Part shown: positions 27,550-35,848 of the stretch, one piece after another
Layout: every line of letters starts with the position of its first letter
How positions within the stretch are numbered: the first letter of the stretch is position 1
Assembly (NCBI RefSeq): GCF_016919385.1
Contig: NZ_CP070351.1
Location: forward strand, 682,001-746,000
Reading direction: 5' to 3'
From: Gordonia sp. PDNC005
GTDB lineage: Bacteria > Actinomycetota > Actinomycetes > Mycobacteriales > Mycobacteriaceae
Length of the DNA stretch: 64,000 bases
Translations under genes and position numbers: made by a program
Notes under the pieces: generated by a model
The model's database searches: none
Told to the model about the DNA's origin: nothing
The model's input: the letters and a program-made list of their open reading frames with translations, nothing else

Positions 27550-29061
27550 ATGACGAGCACTGACCTCCCCGACAGTCCAGTCGAACTCGCACGACTGCAG
27601 GGCGCCGTCGCAGAGAAGCTGGCCAGGGTGTCCCTTGATGGACTGTCGAACCGGGAACTCCTCGATGTGGTGCAGGACGTGGAACGTTCGCACCGCCGGA
27701 ACGTCGGTGTTGATGCCCGATTGTTCGTTGAGGTGTGCGAGCGGGGCGCGCATCGTGATGTGGGGTCGCCGTATCCGCAGCATTACCTGCAGCATCACCT
27801 GCGGTTGAGTGCGGGGGAGAACCGTCGGCGGCGTGATGCGGCGGCCGGGTTGGTTCCGATGTTCAACTTCTCCGGTGAGAAACTCGACTCGCCCATGCCG
27901 GCCACTGCCGAAGCGGTCGCTGATGGTGACCTGTCCCTGGAGCACGTCACCGAGATCGTGAAGATGGTCGAGGACATCCCCGCCGCGATTCCCGCAGAGG
28001 ACAAGGGGCGTGCTGAAGCGCAACTGGCCGAGGTCGCTCGCACTCTCACTCCGGAGGGCACACGGACTGCGGGCAAGCGGATCCTCGCCCATCTTGATCC
28101 TGACGGTGAGCTCACCGATGATTCTGATCGCGCCCGTACGAGGGGTGTCACATTGGCACCGCAGGATCGCCGGTTGATGTCGGCGATCGGCGCCAAACTG
28201 ACTCCGGCCGCGCGGGCCAAGCTCGAGGCGCTACTGGTCCTGTGGGCCGCTACTGGGATGAACAATCCCGACGACCCGGAGTCTCCGTCGGGGGCGGCGA
28301 TCACCGTCGACCCCGCGGCCTTGGCGGCGGCGCGTGAGCGTGACACTCGCACGCAGGCCCAGCGCAATCATGATGCGCTCGATGCGATGTGGACGGTGCT
28401 GCTCGAGACCGGCGGGCTCGGCGAGTCCAAGGGGCTGCCCGCCCACCTGGTGGTGACCGCGTCGCTCGGCGATCTCGAGTCTCGTTCGGGTGTGGCGGTG
28501 ACTGCGACCGGGACTCGTCTGCCGGTGAAGGATCTGGTTGAGGTCGCCGCTGACGCGACGCCGTGGCTCGAAGTGTTCGGCGATGCGTCGTCGCAGGTCC
28601 TGTACCTGGGGCGCGGTAAGCGGTTGGCGTCGTTGCCGCAGCGTTTGGCGTTGTTCGGTCGTGATCGTGGGTGCACCGCGCCCGGTTGCACCGTGCCGTG
28701 GTCGCGGACTCAGGCTCACCACATGCCCGACTGGGCCGACGGCGGGCCGACCGACATCGACCACCTCGGCGGTGCGTGCGGCGGCCACAATCGCATCGTC
28801 TCCACCCGGCCGGGCGGGTGGGAGACCACCATCCTCGCGTCGGGGCCGTTCGCCGGTCGGGTCGGGTGGCGCCCCACCGGCTCGAATGAGCCGTGGCAGG
28901 TCAACCACGCACTACAACCGGAGAAGGCGTTGCCGGCCCGGGCGGCCCGGATCACCGAGTCCGGGTCGGCAGTGGAGAAGTGGCTCGGCTGCCGGATCCC
29001 CGGTCCACCGCCGGGGCCGTCCGTCCCGAAGGGGACGGACGTGGTGCGGTACCCCGTCTGA
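27550..29061 (+). CDS. 13E12-repeat family HNH endonuclease-like protein (DUF222)
   Basis: 503 residues; I use ATG 27550 because AAGGAGGTGG precedes it. The DUF222 region spans about 30-330 ('LSNRELLDVVQDVERSHRRNVGVDARLFVEVCERG', 'HHLRLSAGENRRRRDAAAGL'). The C-terminal HNH motif is 'CTAPGCTVPWSRTQAHHMPDWADGGPTDIDHLGGACGGHNRIV', with a CxxxC zinc knuckle, AHH and the final HN. Mycolata carry many such copies, some fused to repeats (REP13E12); their function is unsettled and they are often targets or parts of mobile DNA. No second copy lies in this window. Confidence 0.85.
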   Translation: MTSTDLPDSPVELARLQGAVAEKLARVSLDGLSNRELLDVVQDVERSHRRNVGVDARLFVEVCERGAHRDVGSPYPQHYLQHHLRLSAGENRRRRDAAAGLVPMFNFSGEKLDSPMPATAEAVADGDLSLEHVTEIVKMVEDIPAAIPAEDKGRAEAQLAEVARTLTPEGTRTAGKRILAHLDPDGELTDDSDRARTRGVTLAPQDRRLMSAIGAKLTPAARAKLEALLVLWAATGMNNPDDPESPSGAAITVDPAALAAARERDTRTQAQRNHDALDAMWTVLLETGGLGESKGLPAHLVVTASLGDLESRSGVAVTATGTRLPVKDLVEVAADATPWLEVFGDASSQVLYLGRGKRLASLPQRLALFGRDRGCTAPGCTVPWSRTQAHHMPDWADGGPTDIDHLGGACGGHNRIVSTRPGGWETTILASGPFAGRVGWRPTGSNEPWQVNHALQPEKALPARAARITESGSAVEKWLGCRIPGPPPGPSVPKGTDVVRYPV

Positions 29062-29095
29062 GATCGGTCAGGCGGGGACACCGTCATGCCCGACG

Positions 29096-29905
29096 TCAGG
29101 CAAGCATGCGCGCGCGGAGATTGTCGATCGCCGCCTGGTTGATCTTCAGGCCCTTGCGGACGTAGCGTTCCATTGAACCGTAGAGGCGCTTCACCTGATC
29201 GAACGCTGCGTTCAGCCAGGAGAGCTCAACGGCGTCACTGCGGCCGAGGTAGGTGTTCGACTTCATGAAGTCGGCCTCGATGGCCGCTCGCGGAACGCCG
29301 AGGATGCTCAGGATGATCGCGGTACCCCAGCCGGTGCGGTCCTTGCCCGCGCTGCAGTGGAAGACCACGCCGCCGGGGTTGGTGGCGGCGGCTTCGACCA
29401 GGTCGAGGAAGGCCGCGTCCGACCCGACGAAGCTGACCATGAACGGGTATCCGATGCTCTGCCCGACGTTCGACGACCTCGTCGTGTACGCGTCGATCAG
29501 CGCACGACCGAGAGTGATCGGCACGAATTCGTGGAACCAGAGTCCGCTGTTCAGGCTGACGACGTCGGCCACCTGGTAGCGGATGCTCTCGGGCATCTGA
29601 TCGGGCGCCTCGTCGCGCTCGGAAGCGTTGCGGAGGTCCACGTCGAGGGTGATCCCCAGGTCGACGAGTGTCTCCTTGTCGGCGGCGGTGAGGTTGCTCA
29701 GCTTGTTCGATCGGAACAACTGCCCGGTGCGGACAGTCTTGCCGTCGACGGTCTCGTACCCGCCGATGTCGCGGAAGTTCGACGCGCTCGACAGTCGAGG
29801 GGCGGCCGACGCGGTGCCGGCCGCTCCGGGCACCAGTGCGATGGCGGCGAGCGCTGCGAGTAGCAGTGTTGCGACGCGGATGGACAACGAGCGGAAGGTG
29901 ATCAC
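29096..29905 (-). CDS. Secreted protein tyrosine/serine phosphatase (Y_phosphatase3)
   Basis: 269 residues from GTG 29905, which gives a normal signal peptide (basic start, hydrophobic stretch, cleavage near ASAAPR). A GTG 57 nt upstream would add an unusually long start and is less likely. The family opening 'NFRDIGGYETVDGKTVRTGQLFRSNKLSNLT' is followed by the P-loop HCSAGKDRTGWG (Cys and Arg of CX5R). It fits the PtpB/lipid-phosphatase branch of the fold. It would act outside the membrane on phosphoproteins, phosphoinositides or other phosphate esters. Transcribed convergently with the HNH gene. Confidence 0.85.
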   Translation of the reverse strand: MITFRSLSIRVATLLLAALAAIALVPGAAGTASAAPRLSSASNFRDIGGYETVDGKTVRTGQLFRSNKLSNLTAADKETLVDLGITLDVDLRNASERDEAPDQMPESIRYQVADVVSLNSGLWFHEFVPITLGRALIDAYTTRSSNVGQSIGYPFMVSFVGSDAAFLDLVEAAATNPGGVVFHCSAGKDRTGWGTAIILSILGVPRAAIEADFMKSNTYLGRSDAVELSWLNAAFDQVKRLYGSMERYVRKGLKINQAAIDNLRARMLA

Positions 29906-30013
29906 CGCCGGAGAGTAGCGCCGCGAGGTGGCGATCGCACGGCGCAGTGTGGTGTTCGGCACGAATCGTCGGCTTCTGCCGCAGCGAGGGAAGCGCCGTC
30001 GAGCGGGGCCACG

Positions 30014-30664
30014 TCACGGATTGGACAACAGCACCGAGCGGATCGCGTCGGTCACCGTGTGGGCGATAGCGGCTGCGTCCCACGGTCCGCCGGGAGCGAG
30101 AGCTCCGTCTGATCGGAGGCCGATCACCGACTCCACGAGGCGGAACGGGATCAGCACTCGTGGGTCGTCGGAACGGCCGATCACTTCGGAGGCGAGGCGG
30201 GCGTAGTGGTCGGCGAGTTCGGTGCGAGCCGCTCGGAACTCGCCGAACTCGTCTGTCCGAAGCTCAGGCATCAGATAGAGCGCACCGAGGTTCCATCGAG
30301 ATTCGGCGAGCTGTGTGGCATCGAACTCGGCGAGCTCCAACAGCCTGTCGAGTGCGGGGCGAGGGTCGGCGGCGAGAGCGCGTGCGACGTCGAGTGACGC
30401 TCGGACTGTCGAGTCGAGCAGTGCCGTCAGGATGGCGTCCTTGGTCCGGAAATGGTGGTAGAGGGAGGCCTGGCGCACGCCGACAGCGTCGGCGATGAGA
30501 CGAGTCGACGTGGCCGCGAACCCTCGCGCGATGAAGAGCTCGGCTGCCGCGTCGAGGATCTCGTCAGCTGGTGAGGCGCCGTCGCGCTGCGGGGCTGCGA
30601 GGCGCGGTCGCCCCCGTCTACCTGCGGTTTCTGGCGACGCCTCGGTTATCTCCACGCGTGCCAC
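30014..30664 (-). CDS. TetR-family regulator of the guanidine/urea operon
   Basis: 216 residues from GTG 30664 (GTG 30655 also possible; upstream extension of the frame reads into the promoter). Basic tail 'RRGRPRLAAPQRDG' precedes the HTH ('TRLIADAVGVRQASLYHHFRT'). The effector domain 'ESRWNLGALYLMPELRTDEFGEFRA' is typical of regulators found next to nitrogen-compound genes. It is divergent from the permease gene at 30805, so it probably controls the permease-DUF1989-carboxylase-atzF operon; the ligand could be guanidine, urea or carboxyguanidine. Confidence 0.82.
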   Translation of the reverse strand: MARVEITEASPETAGRRGRPRLAAPQRDGASPADEILDAAAELFIARGFAATSTRLIADAVGVRQASLYHHFRTKDAILTALLDSTVRASLDVARALAADPRPALDRLLELAEFDATQLAESRWNLGALYLMPELRTDEFGEFRAARTELADHYARLASEVIGRSDDPRVLIPFRLVESVIGLRSDGALAPGGPWDAAAIAHTVTDAIRSVLLSNP

Positions 30665-30702
30665 ACTACCGCGAGCCGCATCCGACCAGGACGAAACATT
30701 CT

Positions 30703-30730
30703 CGTAGCACCGGTTATCGCGGTTGCAACG
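30703..30730. promoter_or_regulatory. Imperfect inverted repeat in the operon promoter
   Basis: CGTAGCACCG (30703-30712) and CGGTTGCAACG (30720-30730) form an imperfect inverted repeat in the 140-nt gap between the TetR gene and the permease gene. It is the best operator candidate seen there. No ykkC/guanidine-I riboswitch motifs were seen. Confidence 0.35.
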
Positions 30731-30804
30731 AAACGGTAGTCGGCGTGACAACTCCGAGGAGTTTTCTATCAATCGACAGGAAAACATCAGCAGGGAGCAC
30801 ACGC

Positions 30805-32355
30805 ATGACGACAACACACGCGTCGCCGGAGCCAGACTCCGATGACCTGACCGCCCTCGGCTATAGACCCCAGCTGAATCGGTCGCTCGGATCGTTCGCT
30901 TCATTCGCGGCCGGATTCTCGTTCGTCTCCATCCTCACGACGATCTTCCAGCTGTTCGGGCTCGGCTTCTCATTCGGCGGTCCGGCGTTCTTCTGGACGT
31001 GGCCGGTCGTCTACGCGGGACAACTCCTCGTCGCCTTGTGCTTCGCCGAACTAGCCGCTCGATATCCGATCTCCGGCGCGATCTACCAGTGGTCACGACG
31101 CCTCGGTGGGGAAGTCCTGGGCTGGTTCGGCGGTTGGTTCATGATCCTGGCCCAGATCGTCACTGCGTCGGCCGCGGCGATCGCCCTCCAAGTGGTGCTG
31201 CCGACGGTGTGGAGCGGGTTTCAGATCATCGGAGACGACCCGTCGCTCACCAGTTCCAGTGGCGCGGCCAACGCGGTTCTGCTCGGCAGCGTGCTGCTGG
31301 TCCTCACCACGGGCATCAACTGCATCGGCGTGCACTGGATGGGCCGGATCAACGCGATCGGCGTCACCTGCGAGATCGTCGGCGTGGTCGCGGTGATCGG
31401 TGCGCTGGCCGCCCATGCCCGTCGAGGCCCGCAGGTCGTCCTCGACACGGGGCAGGCCGGAGCCGCCGCCACCGGCAGCCTCGGCTACCTCAGCGCGTTC
31501 ATCGTCTCCGGTCTGATGGCCGCGTACGTGATGGTCGGATTCGGTTCGGCCGGCGAACTCGCCGAAGAGACCCGCAATCCTCGTCGCGTCGCACCGCGCA
31601 CCATCCGGCTCGCGCTCACCGTCTCGGCAGTCGGCGGCGGCCTCATGCTGTTGACCGCGCTAATGGCGGCTCCGAGCCTGGGCGACAAACTCGCCACCGG
31701 CGGCCTGCCGTACGTCCTGTCGTCCGTGCTCGGTTCGTTCTGGGGCAAGGTCCTGCTCGTCGACGTGGCCGTCGCCATCTTCGTCTGCACGCTCGCCATC
31801 CAGACTGCGTGCAGTCGTCTGATCTTCTCGATGGCCCGCGACCGCCGTCTCCCGTTCTCGACACAACTCGCACACGTGTCCCGGACCGGCACGCCGATGC
31901 TGCCGTCGATCGTCATCGGTCTCGCCTGCATCGCGGTTCTGGGCGTCAACGTCGGCAACCCCGCGATCTTCGCGACCCTCGCCAGCGTGTGCATCGTGCT
32001 GATCTACCTCGCCTACCTGTCGGTCACCGGACCGATGCTCGTCGCGCGGATCCGCGGAGCGTGGCCGAAGAAGGACGACGCCCGTGACGCCGACGGTCGA
32101 GAGGTGTTCACTCTCGGACGCTGGGGCCTGGCCGTCAACGTCGGCGCCGTGCTCTTCGGAACGTTCATGGTGATCAACCTCGCGTGGCCGCGACCCGAGA
32201 TCTACGACCCGGCGGGCACCTCCACGCTTCTCCAGTGGGCCGGTCCGCTCATCGTTGTTGCCGCGGTCGTCGGCGGCGCCCTCTGCTTCCCGCGCAGACG
32301 CCCGCACCCCGTGCCCGTCCTCGTGCCTGGTCGCGCTCTTCCGGAAGGACTCTGA
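30805..32355 (+). CDS. APC-superfamily permease of the urea/guanidine carboxylase operon
   Basis: 516 residues from ATG 30805; CAGGGAG lies upstream. Twelve to fourteen hydrophobic helices. Opening 'LTALGYRPQLNRSLGSFASFAAGFSFVSILTTIFQLF' and 'GAIYQWSRRLGGEVLGWFGGWFMIL' match the amino-acid/choline transporter family (APC) members found beside urea carboxylase genes. It likely imports guanidine, urea or a related amidine. The next gene starts 1 nt after its stop. Confidence 0.87.
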   Translation: MTTTHASPEPDSDDLTALGYRPQLNRSLGSFASFAAGFSFVSILTTIFQLFGLGFSFGGPAFFWTWPVVYAGQLLVALCFAELAARYPISGAIYQWSRRLGGEVLGWFGGWFMILAQIVTASAAAIALQVVLPTVWSGFQIIGDDPSLTSSSGAANAVLLGSVLLVLTTGINCIGVHWMGRINAIGVTCEIVGVVAVIGALAAHARRGPQVVLDTGQAGAAATGSLGYLSAFIVSGLMAAYVMVGFGSAGELAEETRNPRRVAPRTIRLALTVSAVGGGLMLLTALMAAPSLGDKLATGGLPYVLSSVLGSFWGKVLLVDVAVAIFVCTLAIQTACSRLIFSMARDRRLPFSTQLAHVSRTGTPMLPSIVIGLACIAVLGVNVGNPAIFATLASVCIVLIYLAYLSVTGPMLVARIRGAWPKKDDARDADGREVFTLGRWGLAVNVGAVLFGTFMVINLAWPRPEIYDPAGTSTLLQWAGPLIVVAAVVGGALCFPRRRPHPVPVLVPGRALPEGL

Positions 32356-32356
32356 C

Positions 32357-33208
32357 ATGTTCGACACCATCACCGCCACCACCAGCGGCGCCCGTGACCA
32401 CGCTCGAGCCCAGGCCGCTGCGGCAGCCGCCGACGTCGCCATGCCGATCGTCCCGGCGTCCGCCTTCCAGACCCCTCCCGACGGGATCGACGCGGAACGG
32501 CTGACCTGGGCGGAAACCGTGCCCGGCGGGCGATACACCGTCAAAGCGCTGGCGAGAGGAACCCGCCTGCGCCTCACCGACGTCGACGGCACCGCCTGCG
32601 CACACGTACTGCTCTGGCGAACGGATGCGCCATGGGAACGGCTCAACGTCGCCGACACGGTGAAAGTCCCGTGGCAGGCGTACCTGGGGGCCGGACATCC
32701 GCTGCTGTCCGATCAGGGACGTGTCCTCGCGACCATCGTCGCCGACACCTCGGGCATGCACGACGCGCTGTGCGGGACGACGACCCTCGCCTCCAACACG
32801 GAGCGCTACGGCGCCGGAGAGGTGCACTCACTCAGCCCCGCGGGACGCGAACTGCTCCTCCTCGCCGCCGCCAAACACGGTCTCGGTCCGTCGGACGTCG
32901 CTCCGTCGGTCTCCCTGTTCCACGGAGTTCGCGTCGATCCCGACGACGGAACGCTCGTGTCCGTCGGGTCCGCCGGAGCGGGTCGCAGCGTCGACCTCGT
33001 GCTGCACCTGCCGTGCATCGTCGCGATCGCCGACACCGCACATCCGCTCGACCCGGCGCCTCGCTACACGACCGGACCGCTCGAGGTCCTCGCCTGGCGT
33101 GCCGACGCCGATCTGCAGGAACTGATCGACGACGACACCACCGACCCCGAGTACCGCAGGGCGGTCGCCAACTCCGAGGACGCGTTCACCGCGTCCACAC
33201 TCGCCTGA
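32357..33208 (+). CDS. DUF1989 protein, urea-carboxylase-associated 1 (carboxyguanidine deiminase subunit-like)
   Basis: 283 residues, ATG 1 nt after the permease stop. The DUF1989 core runs from about residue 45: 'VPGGRYTVKALARGTRLRLTDVDGTACAHVLLW', 'SDQGRVLATIVADTSGMHDALCGTTT' and 'GRELLLLAAAKHGLGPSDVAPSVSLFHGVRVDPDDGTL'. The family was first noted only as urea-amidolyase-associated; in Pseudomonas a DUF1989 pair (CgdA/CgdB) was shown to deiminate carboxyguanidine to allophanate. Here both partners sit between the transporter and the carboxyltransferase gene, so the same job is likely but not proven. Confidence 0.82.
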   Translation: MFDTITATTSGARDHARAQAAAAAADVAMPIVPASAFQTPPDGIDAERLTWAETVPGGRYTVKALARGTRLRLTDVDGTACAHVLLWRTDAPWERLNVADTVKVPWQAYLGAGHPLLSDQGRVLATIVADTSGMHDALCGTTTLASNTERYGAGEVHSLSPAGRELLLLAAAKHGLGPSDVAPSVSLFHGVRVDPDDGTLVSVGSAGAGRSVDLVLHLPCIVAIADTAHPLDPAPRYTTGPLEVLAWRADADLQELIDDDTTDPEYRRAVANSEDAFTASTLA

Positions 33209-33222
33209 CTAGGAGCCTTGTC

Positions 33223-33831
33223 ATGAGCATTACCGTCACCCCGCGCGCACCCTGGTCTGGGGTTGTCCCGGCGGGCCACACCATCACGATCACCGACCTC
33301 GACGGCAATCAGGCCGTCGACACCCTGTTCTACGGCGCGAATGACCACACGATCCGATACAGCGCACAGACGACGATCGCCGCGCAGGGGAGCATCTTCC
33401 TGGGTACCGGCAGTGTCATCCGCGATCAGGAGTCGCGCCCGATGATGACGATCGTCTCCGACGAGGTGGGGCGTCACGACACGATCGGCGGCGCGTGCTC
33501 TCAGGAGTCGAACACACTCCGCTACGGGCACCACACCAAGCACCAGCACGCGTGCGTGGAGAACTTCCTCATCGAAGGGAGCCGACACGGCCTCGGGAAA
33601 CGAGACCTCGTCGGCAACGTCAACTTCTACATGTACGTGCCCGTCGACGCCGACGGGACTCTGGGCATCGTCGACGGACTCTCCGCTCCTGGACGGACGA
33701 TCGTCCTGCGTGCCGAGATCGACACGCTGGTTCTCATCTCCAACTGTCCCCAGATCAATAATCCGTGCAACGGCTTCGATCCGAGTGCCGTGTCGCTCGC
33801 GTTGTCAGAGACTGCGGAGCTGATCGCATGA
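33223..33831 (+). CDS. DUF1989 protein, urea-carboxylase-associated 2 (carboxyguanidine deiminase subunit-like)
   Basis: 202 residues; AGGAG lies 7 nt before ATG 33223. 'VVPAGHTITITDLDGNQAVDTLFY', 'GGACSQESNTLRYGHHTKHQHACVENFL', 'LVGNVNFYMYVPVDADGTL' and 'LISNCPQINNPCNGFDP' are the conserved stretches, rich in His and Cys that may bind zinc. This is the smaller CgdB-like half of the pair. Its stop overlaps the next start as ATGA, showing tight coupling with the carboxyltransferase. Confidence 0.84.
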   Translation: MSITVTPRAPWSGVVPAGHTITITDLDGNQAVDTLFYGANDHTIRYSAQTTIAAQGSIFLGTGSVIRDQESRPMMTIVSDEVGRHDTIGGACSQESNTLRYGHHTKHQHACVENFLIEGSRHGLGKRDLVGNVNFYMYVPVDADGTLGIVDGLSAPGRTIVLRAEIDTLVLISNCPQINNPCNGFDPSAVSLALSETAELIA

Positions 33832-35822
33832 CCGCGCAGATGACGATCGTCCGGCCCGGGCCGATGACGACCGTGCAGGACTGGCCGGGGCGAGTCGGCT
33901 TCTGGCAGGTGGGAGTCCCGCCGTCGGGCCCGATGGACGATCTCTCGTTCCGCCTGGCCAACGTCGCAGTGGGCAACGATGAGACCGCAGCGGGCCTGGA
34001 GAGCACTCTCGGTGGCCTCGCCGTGACCTTCGATTCGACTGTCACCGTTGCAGTCACCGGCGCCCCCGTGGCGGTCGCGGTCGGTGGTCGGCCGGTGGCC
34101 GCGTGGCGTCCGGTGGAGGTACCCGCCGGGCAGGAGCTGTCGATCGGTGCGACCGGACAACTCGGCATGCGCGTGTACGTCGCGGTCCGCGGCGGGATCG
34201 AGGTTCCCGAGTATCTGGGCAGTGCGTCGACGTTCACTCTCGGTCGCTTCGGCGGCCTCGACGGTCGGGTTCTCGCCACGGACGACGTTGTCGCGATCGG
34301 CGCCGAACCGACAGTACGTCCGCGTCGCATACTCAGTGACGAGATCCCGGCCATCACCAGTGATTGGCAGCTGGCGGTGACCGTCGGACCACACTCCGCA
34401 CCGGAGTACTTCACCGCATCCGACATCGAGACGCTGTACGCGACGCCGTATGAGGTGCACTTCAACTCCGACAGGACCGGTGTCCGGCTCATCGGACCGC
34501 AACCCGAGTGGGCGCGCACCGACGGTGGGGAAGCTGGCCTTCATCCGTCGAACATCCACGACAACGCGTACTCGGTGGGCGCTCTGGACTTCACCGGAGA
34601 CACCCCGATCCTGCTCGGCCCTGACGGCCCGAGCCTCGGCGGCTTCGTCTGCCCGGTCACGGTGACGACGGCCGACAGGTGGAAGCTCGGCCAACTGCGG
34701 CCGGGCGACACAGTCCGCTTCGTGCCGGTGAAGGCGGCAACGGCGGCACCGCACACCGCGATCGGATCGGCGCGCCGAGCGTCGTCGCCGACGGTGATCT
34801 CGACCGGAGGCGACGCGGACGCGGGGATCCTCTCGCGCGGTGTCACAGCCGACGGGGAGACCGGGATAACGTACCGGCGGTCCGGTGACGACAACGTGCT
34901 GATCGAGTACGGCTCCATGACACTCGATCTGGAGCTGCGTGCCCGGGTCCATGCTCTCGCGCAGCGGCTGGGCGACGAGAGACCTCGCGGCCTCGTGGAC
35001 CTGACTCCTGGCGTCCGCAGTCTGCAGGTCAAGTTCGATCCGAGCGTTCTGAGGCAGGACGCGGCACTCGACTGGATCACCGAAGCCGAATCTCAGCTGC
35101 CTGCCGCGCAGGACATGATCGTGCCCAGCCGGACTGTGCGACTCCCGCTCTCGTGGGACGACCCGTCCACCCGTGAAGCCATCGAGCGGTACATGCTCGG
35201 CGTGCGTGACGACGCGCCGTGGTGCCCGTGGAACATCGAGTTCATCCGGCGGATGAACGGCCTCGGATCGGTGGACGACGTGCACGACATCGTGTTCGAC
35301 GCCGAGTATCTGGTGCTCGGCCTCGGCGATGTGTACCTGGGCGCACCCGTCGCTGTGCCGCTCGACCCGCGTCATCGGCTGGTGACCACGAAGTACAACC
35401 CGGCGCGGACGTGGACGCCGGAGAACGCGGTCGGGATCGGCGGCGCCTACATGTGCATCTACGGGATGGAGGGGCCGGGCGGCTACCAGTTCGTCGGACG
35501 CACCACACAGGTGTGGAACCACCGGCACCCGGGGAACGCAGGCGGCTTCGAACCCGAGCACCCGTGGTTGCTGCGATTCTTCGACCGGATCAGCTGGTAC
35601 CCGGTGTCGACTGAGGAGCTCGCCGATCTGCGTGCCGACACGGCCGCGGGACGGGGGAGCGTCGACATCACGCCCGGCTCGTTCTCCTTGTCGTCGCACC
35701 GCGCATTCCTGGCTGAGCACGCCGAGGACATCGGGCGGGTGCAGCGGGTGATGGAGGCGGCCCGTGCCGAAGAGCGTGGTCGGTGGTCGGCCGCGGGTGA
35801 GTTCGCGGGCCGCGCGGCCTGA
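33828..35822 (+). CDS. Carboxyltransferase-only urea/guanidine carboxylase subunit (KipA-KipI fusion, no biotin domains)
   Basis: 664 residues. The chain begins directly at the point where the carboxyltransferase (CT) half of urea carboxylase begins: 'TIVRPGPMTTVQDWPGRVGFWQVGVPPSGPMDDLSF' (KipA/AHS2-like, about 5-310). It continues into the KipI/AHS1-like part ('GDDNVLIEYGSMTLDLELRARVHALAQRL', 'TPGVRSLQVKFDP', 'PWCPWNIEFIRRMNG', 'GGAYMCIYGMEGPGGYQFVGRTTQVWN') and ends just before where a biotin carrier would start. Normal enzymes are about 1200 residues: biotin carboxylase, CT, biotin carrier. Neither the ATP-grasp domain nor an MKM biotin site occurs here or elsewhere in the window. A biotinylated partner in trans is therefore required. 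Often annotated '5-oxoprolinase/urea amidolyase family'. Confidence 0.85.
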   Translation: MTAQMTIVRPGPMTTVQDWPGRVGFWQVGVPPSGPMDDLSFRLANVAVGNDETAAGLESTLGGLAVTFDSTVTVAVTGAPVAVAVGGRPVAAWRPVEVPAGQELSIGATGQLGMRVYVAVRGGIEVPEYLGSASTFTLGRFGGLDGRVLATDDVVAIGAEPTVRPRRILSDEIPAITSDWQLAVTVGPHSAPEYFTASDIETLYATPYEVHFNSDRTGVRLIGPQPEWARTDGGEAGLHPSNIHDNAYSVGALDFTGDTPILLGPDGPSLGGFVCPVTVTTADRWKLGQLRPGDTVRFVPVKAATAAPHTAIGSARRASSPTVISTGGDADAGILSRGVTADGETGITYRRSGDDNVLIEYGSMTLDLELRARVHALAQRLGDERPRGLVDLTPGVRSLQVKFDPSVLRQDAALDWITEAESQLPAAQDMIVPSRTVRLPLSWDDPSTREAIERYMLGVRDDAPWCPWNIEFIRRMNGLGSVDDVHDIVFDAEYLVLGLGDVYLGAPVAVPLDPRHRLVTTKYNPARTWTPENAVGIGGAYMCIYGMEGPGGYQFVGRTTQVWNHRHPGNAGGFEPEHPWLLRFFDRISWYPVSTEELADLRADTAAGRGSVDITPGSFSLSSHRAFLAEHAEDIGRVQRVMEAARAEERGRWSAAGEFAGRAA

Positions 35823-35848
35823 CTGCTCCGACGAGGAAGGAACCACAG

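Noticed and set aside
30665..30804. A ykkC/guanidine-I riboswitch in the leader of the guanidine-type operon
   Set aside because: None of the conserved ykkC blocks could be found in the 140 nt; the divergent TetR gene and an imperfect inverted repeat explain regulation better.
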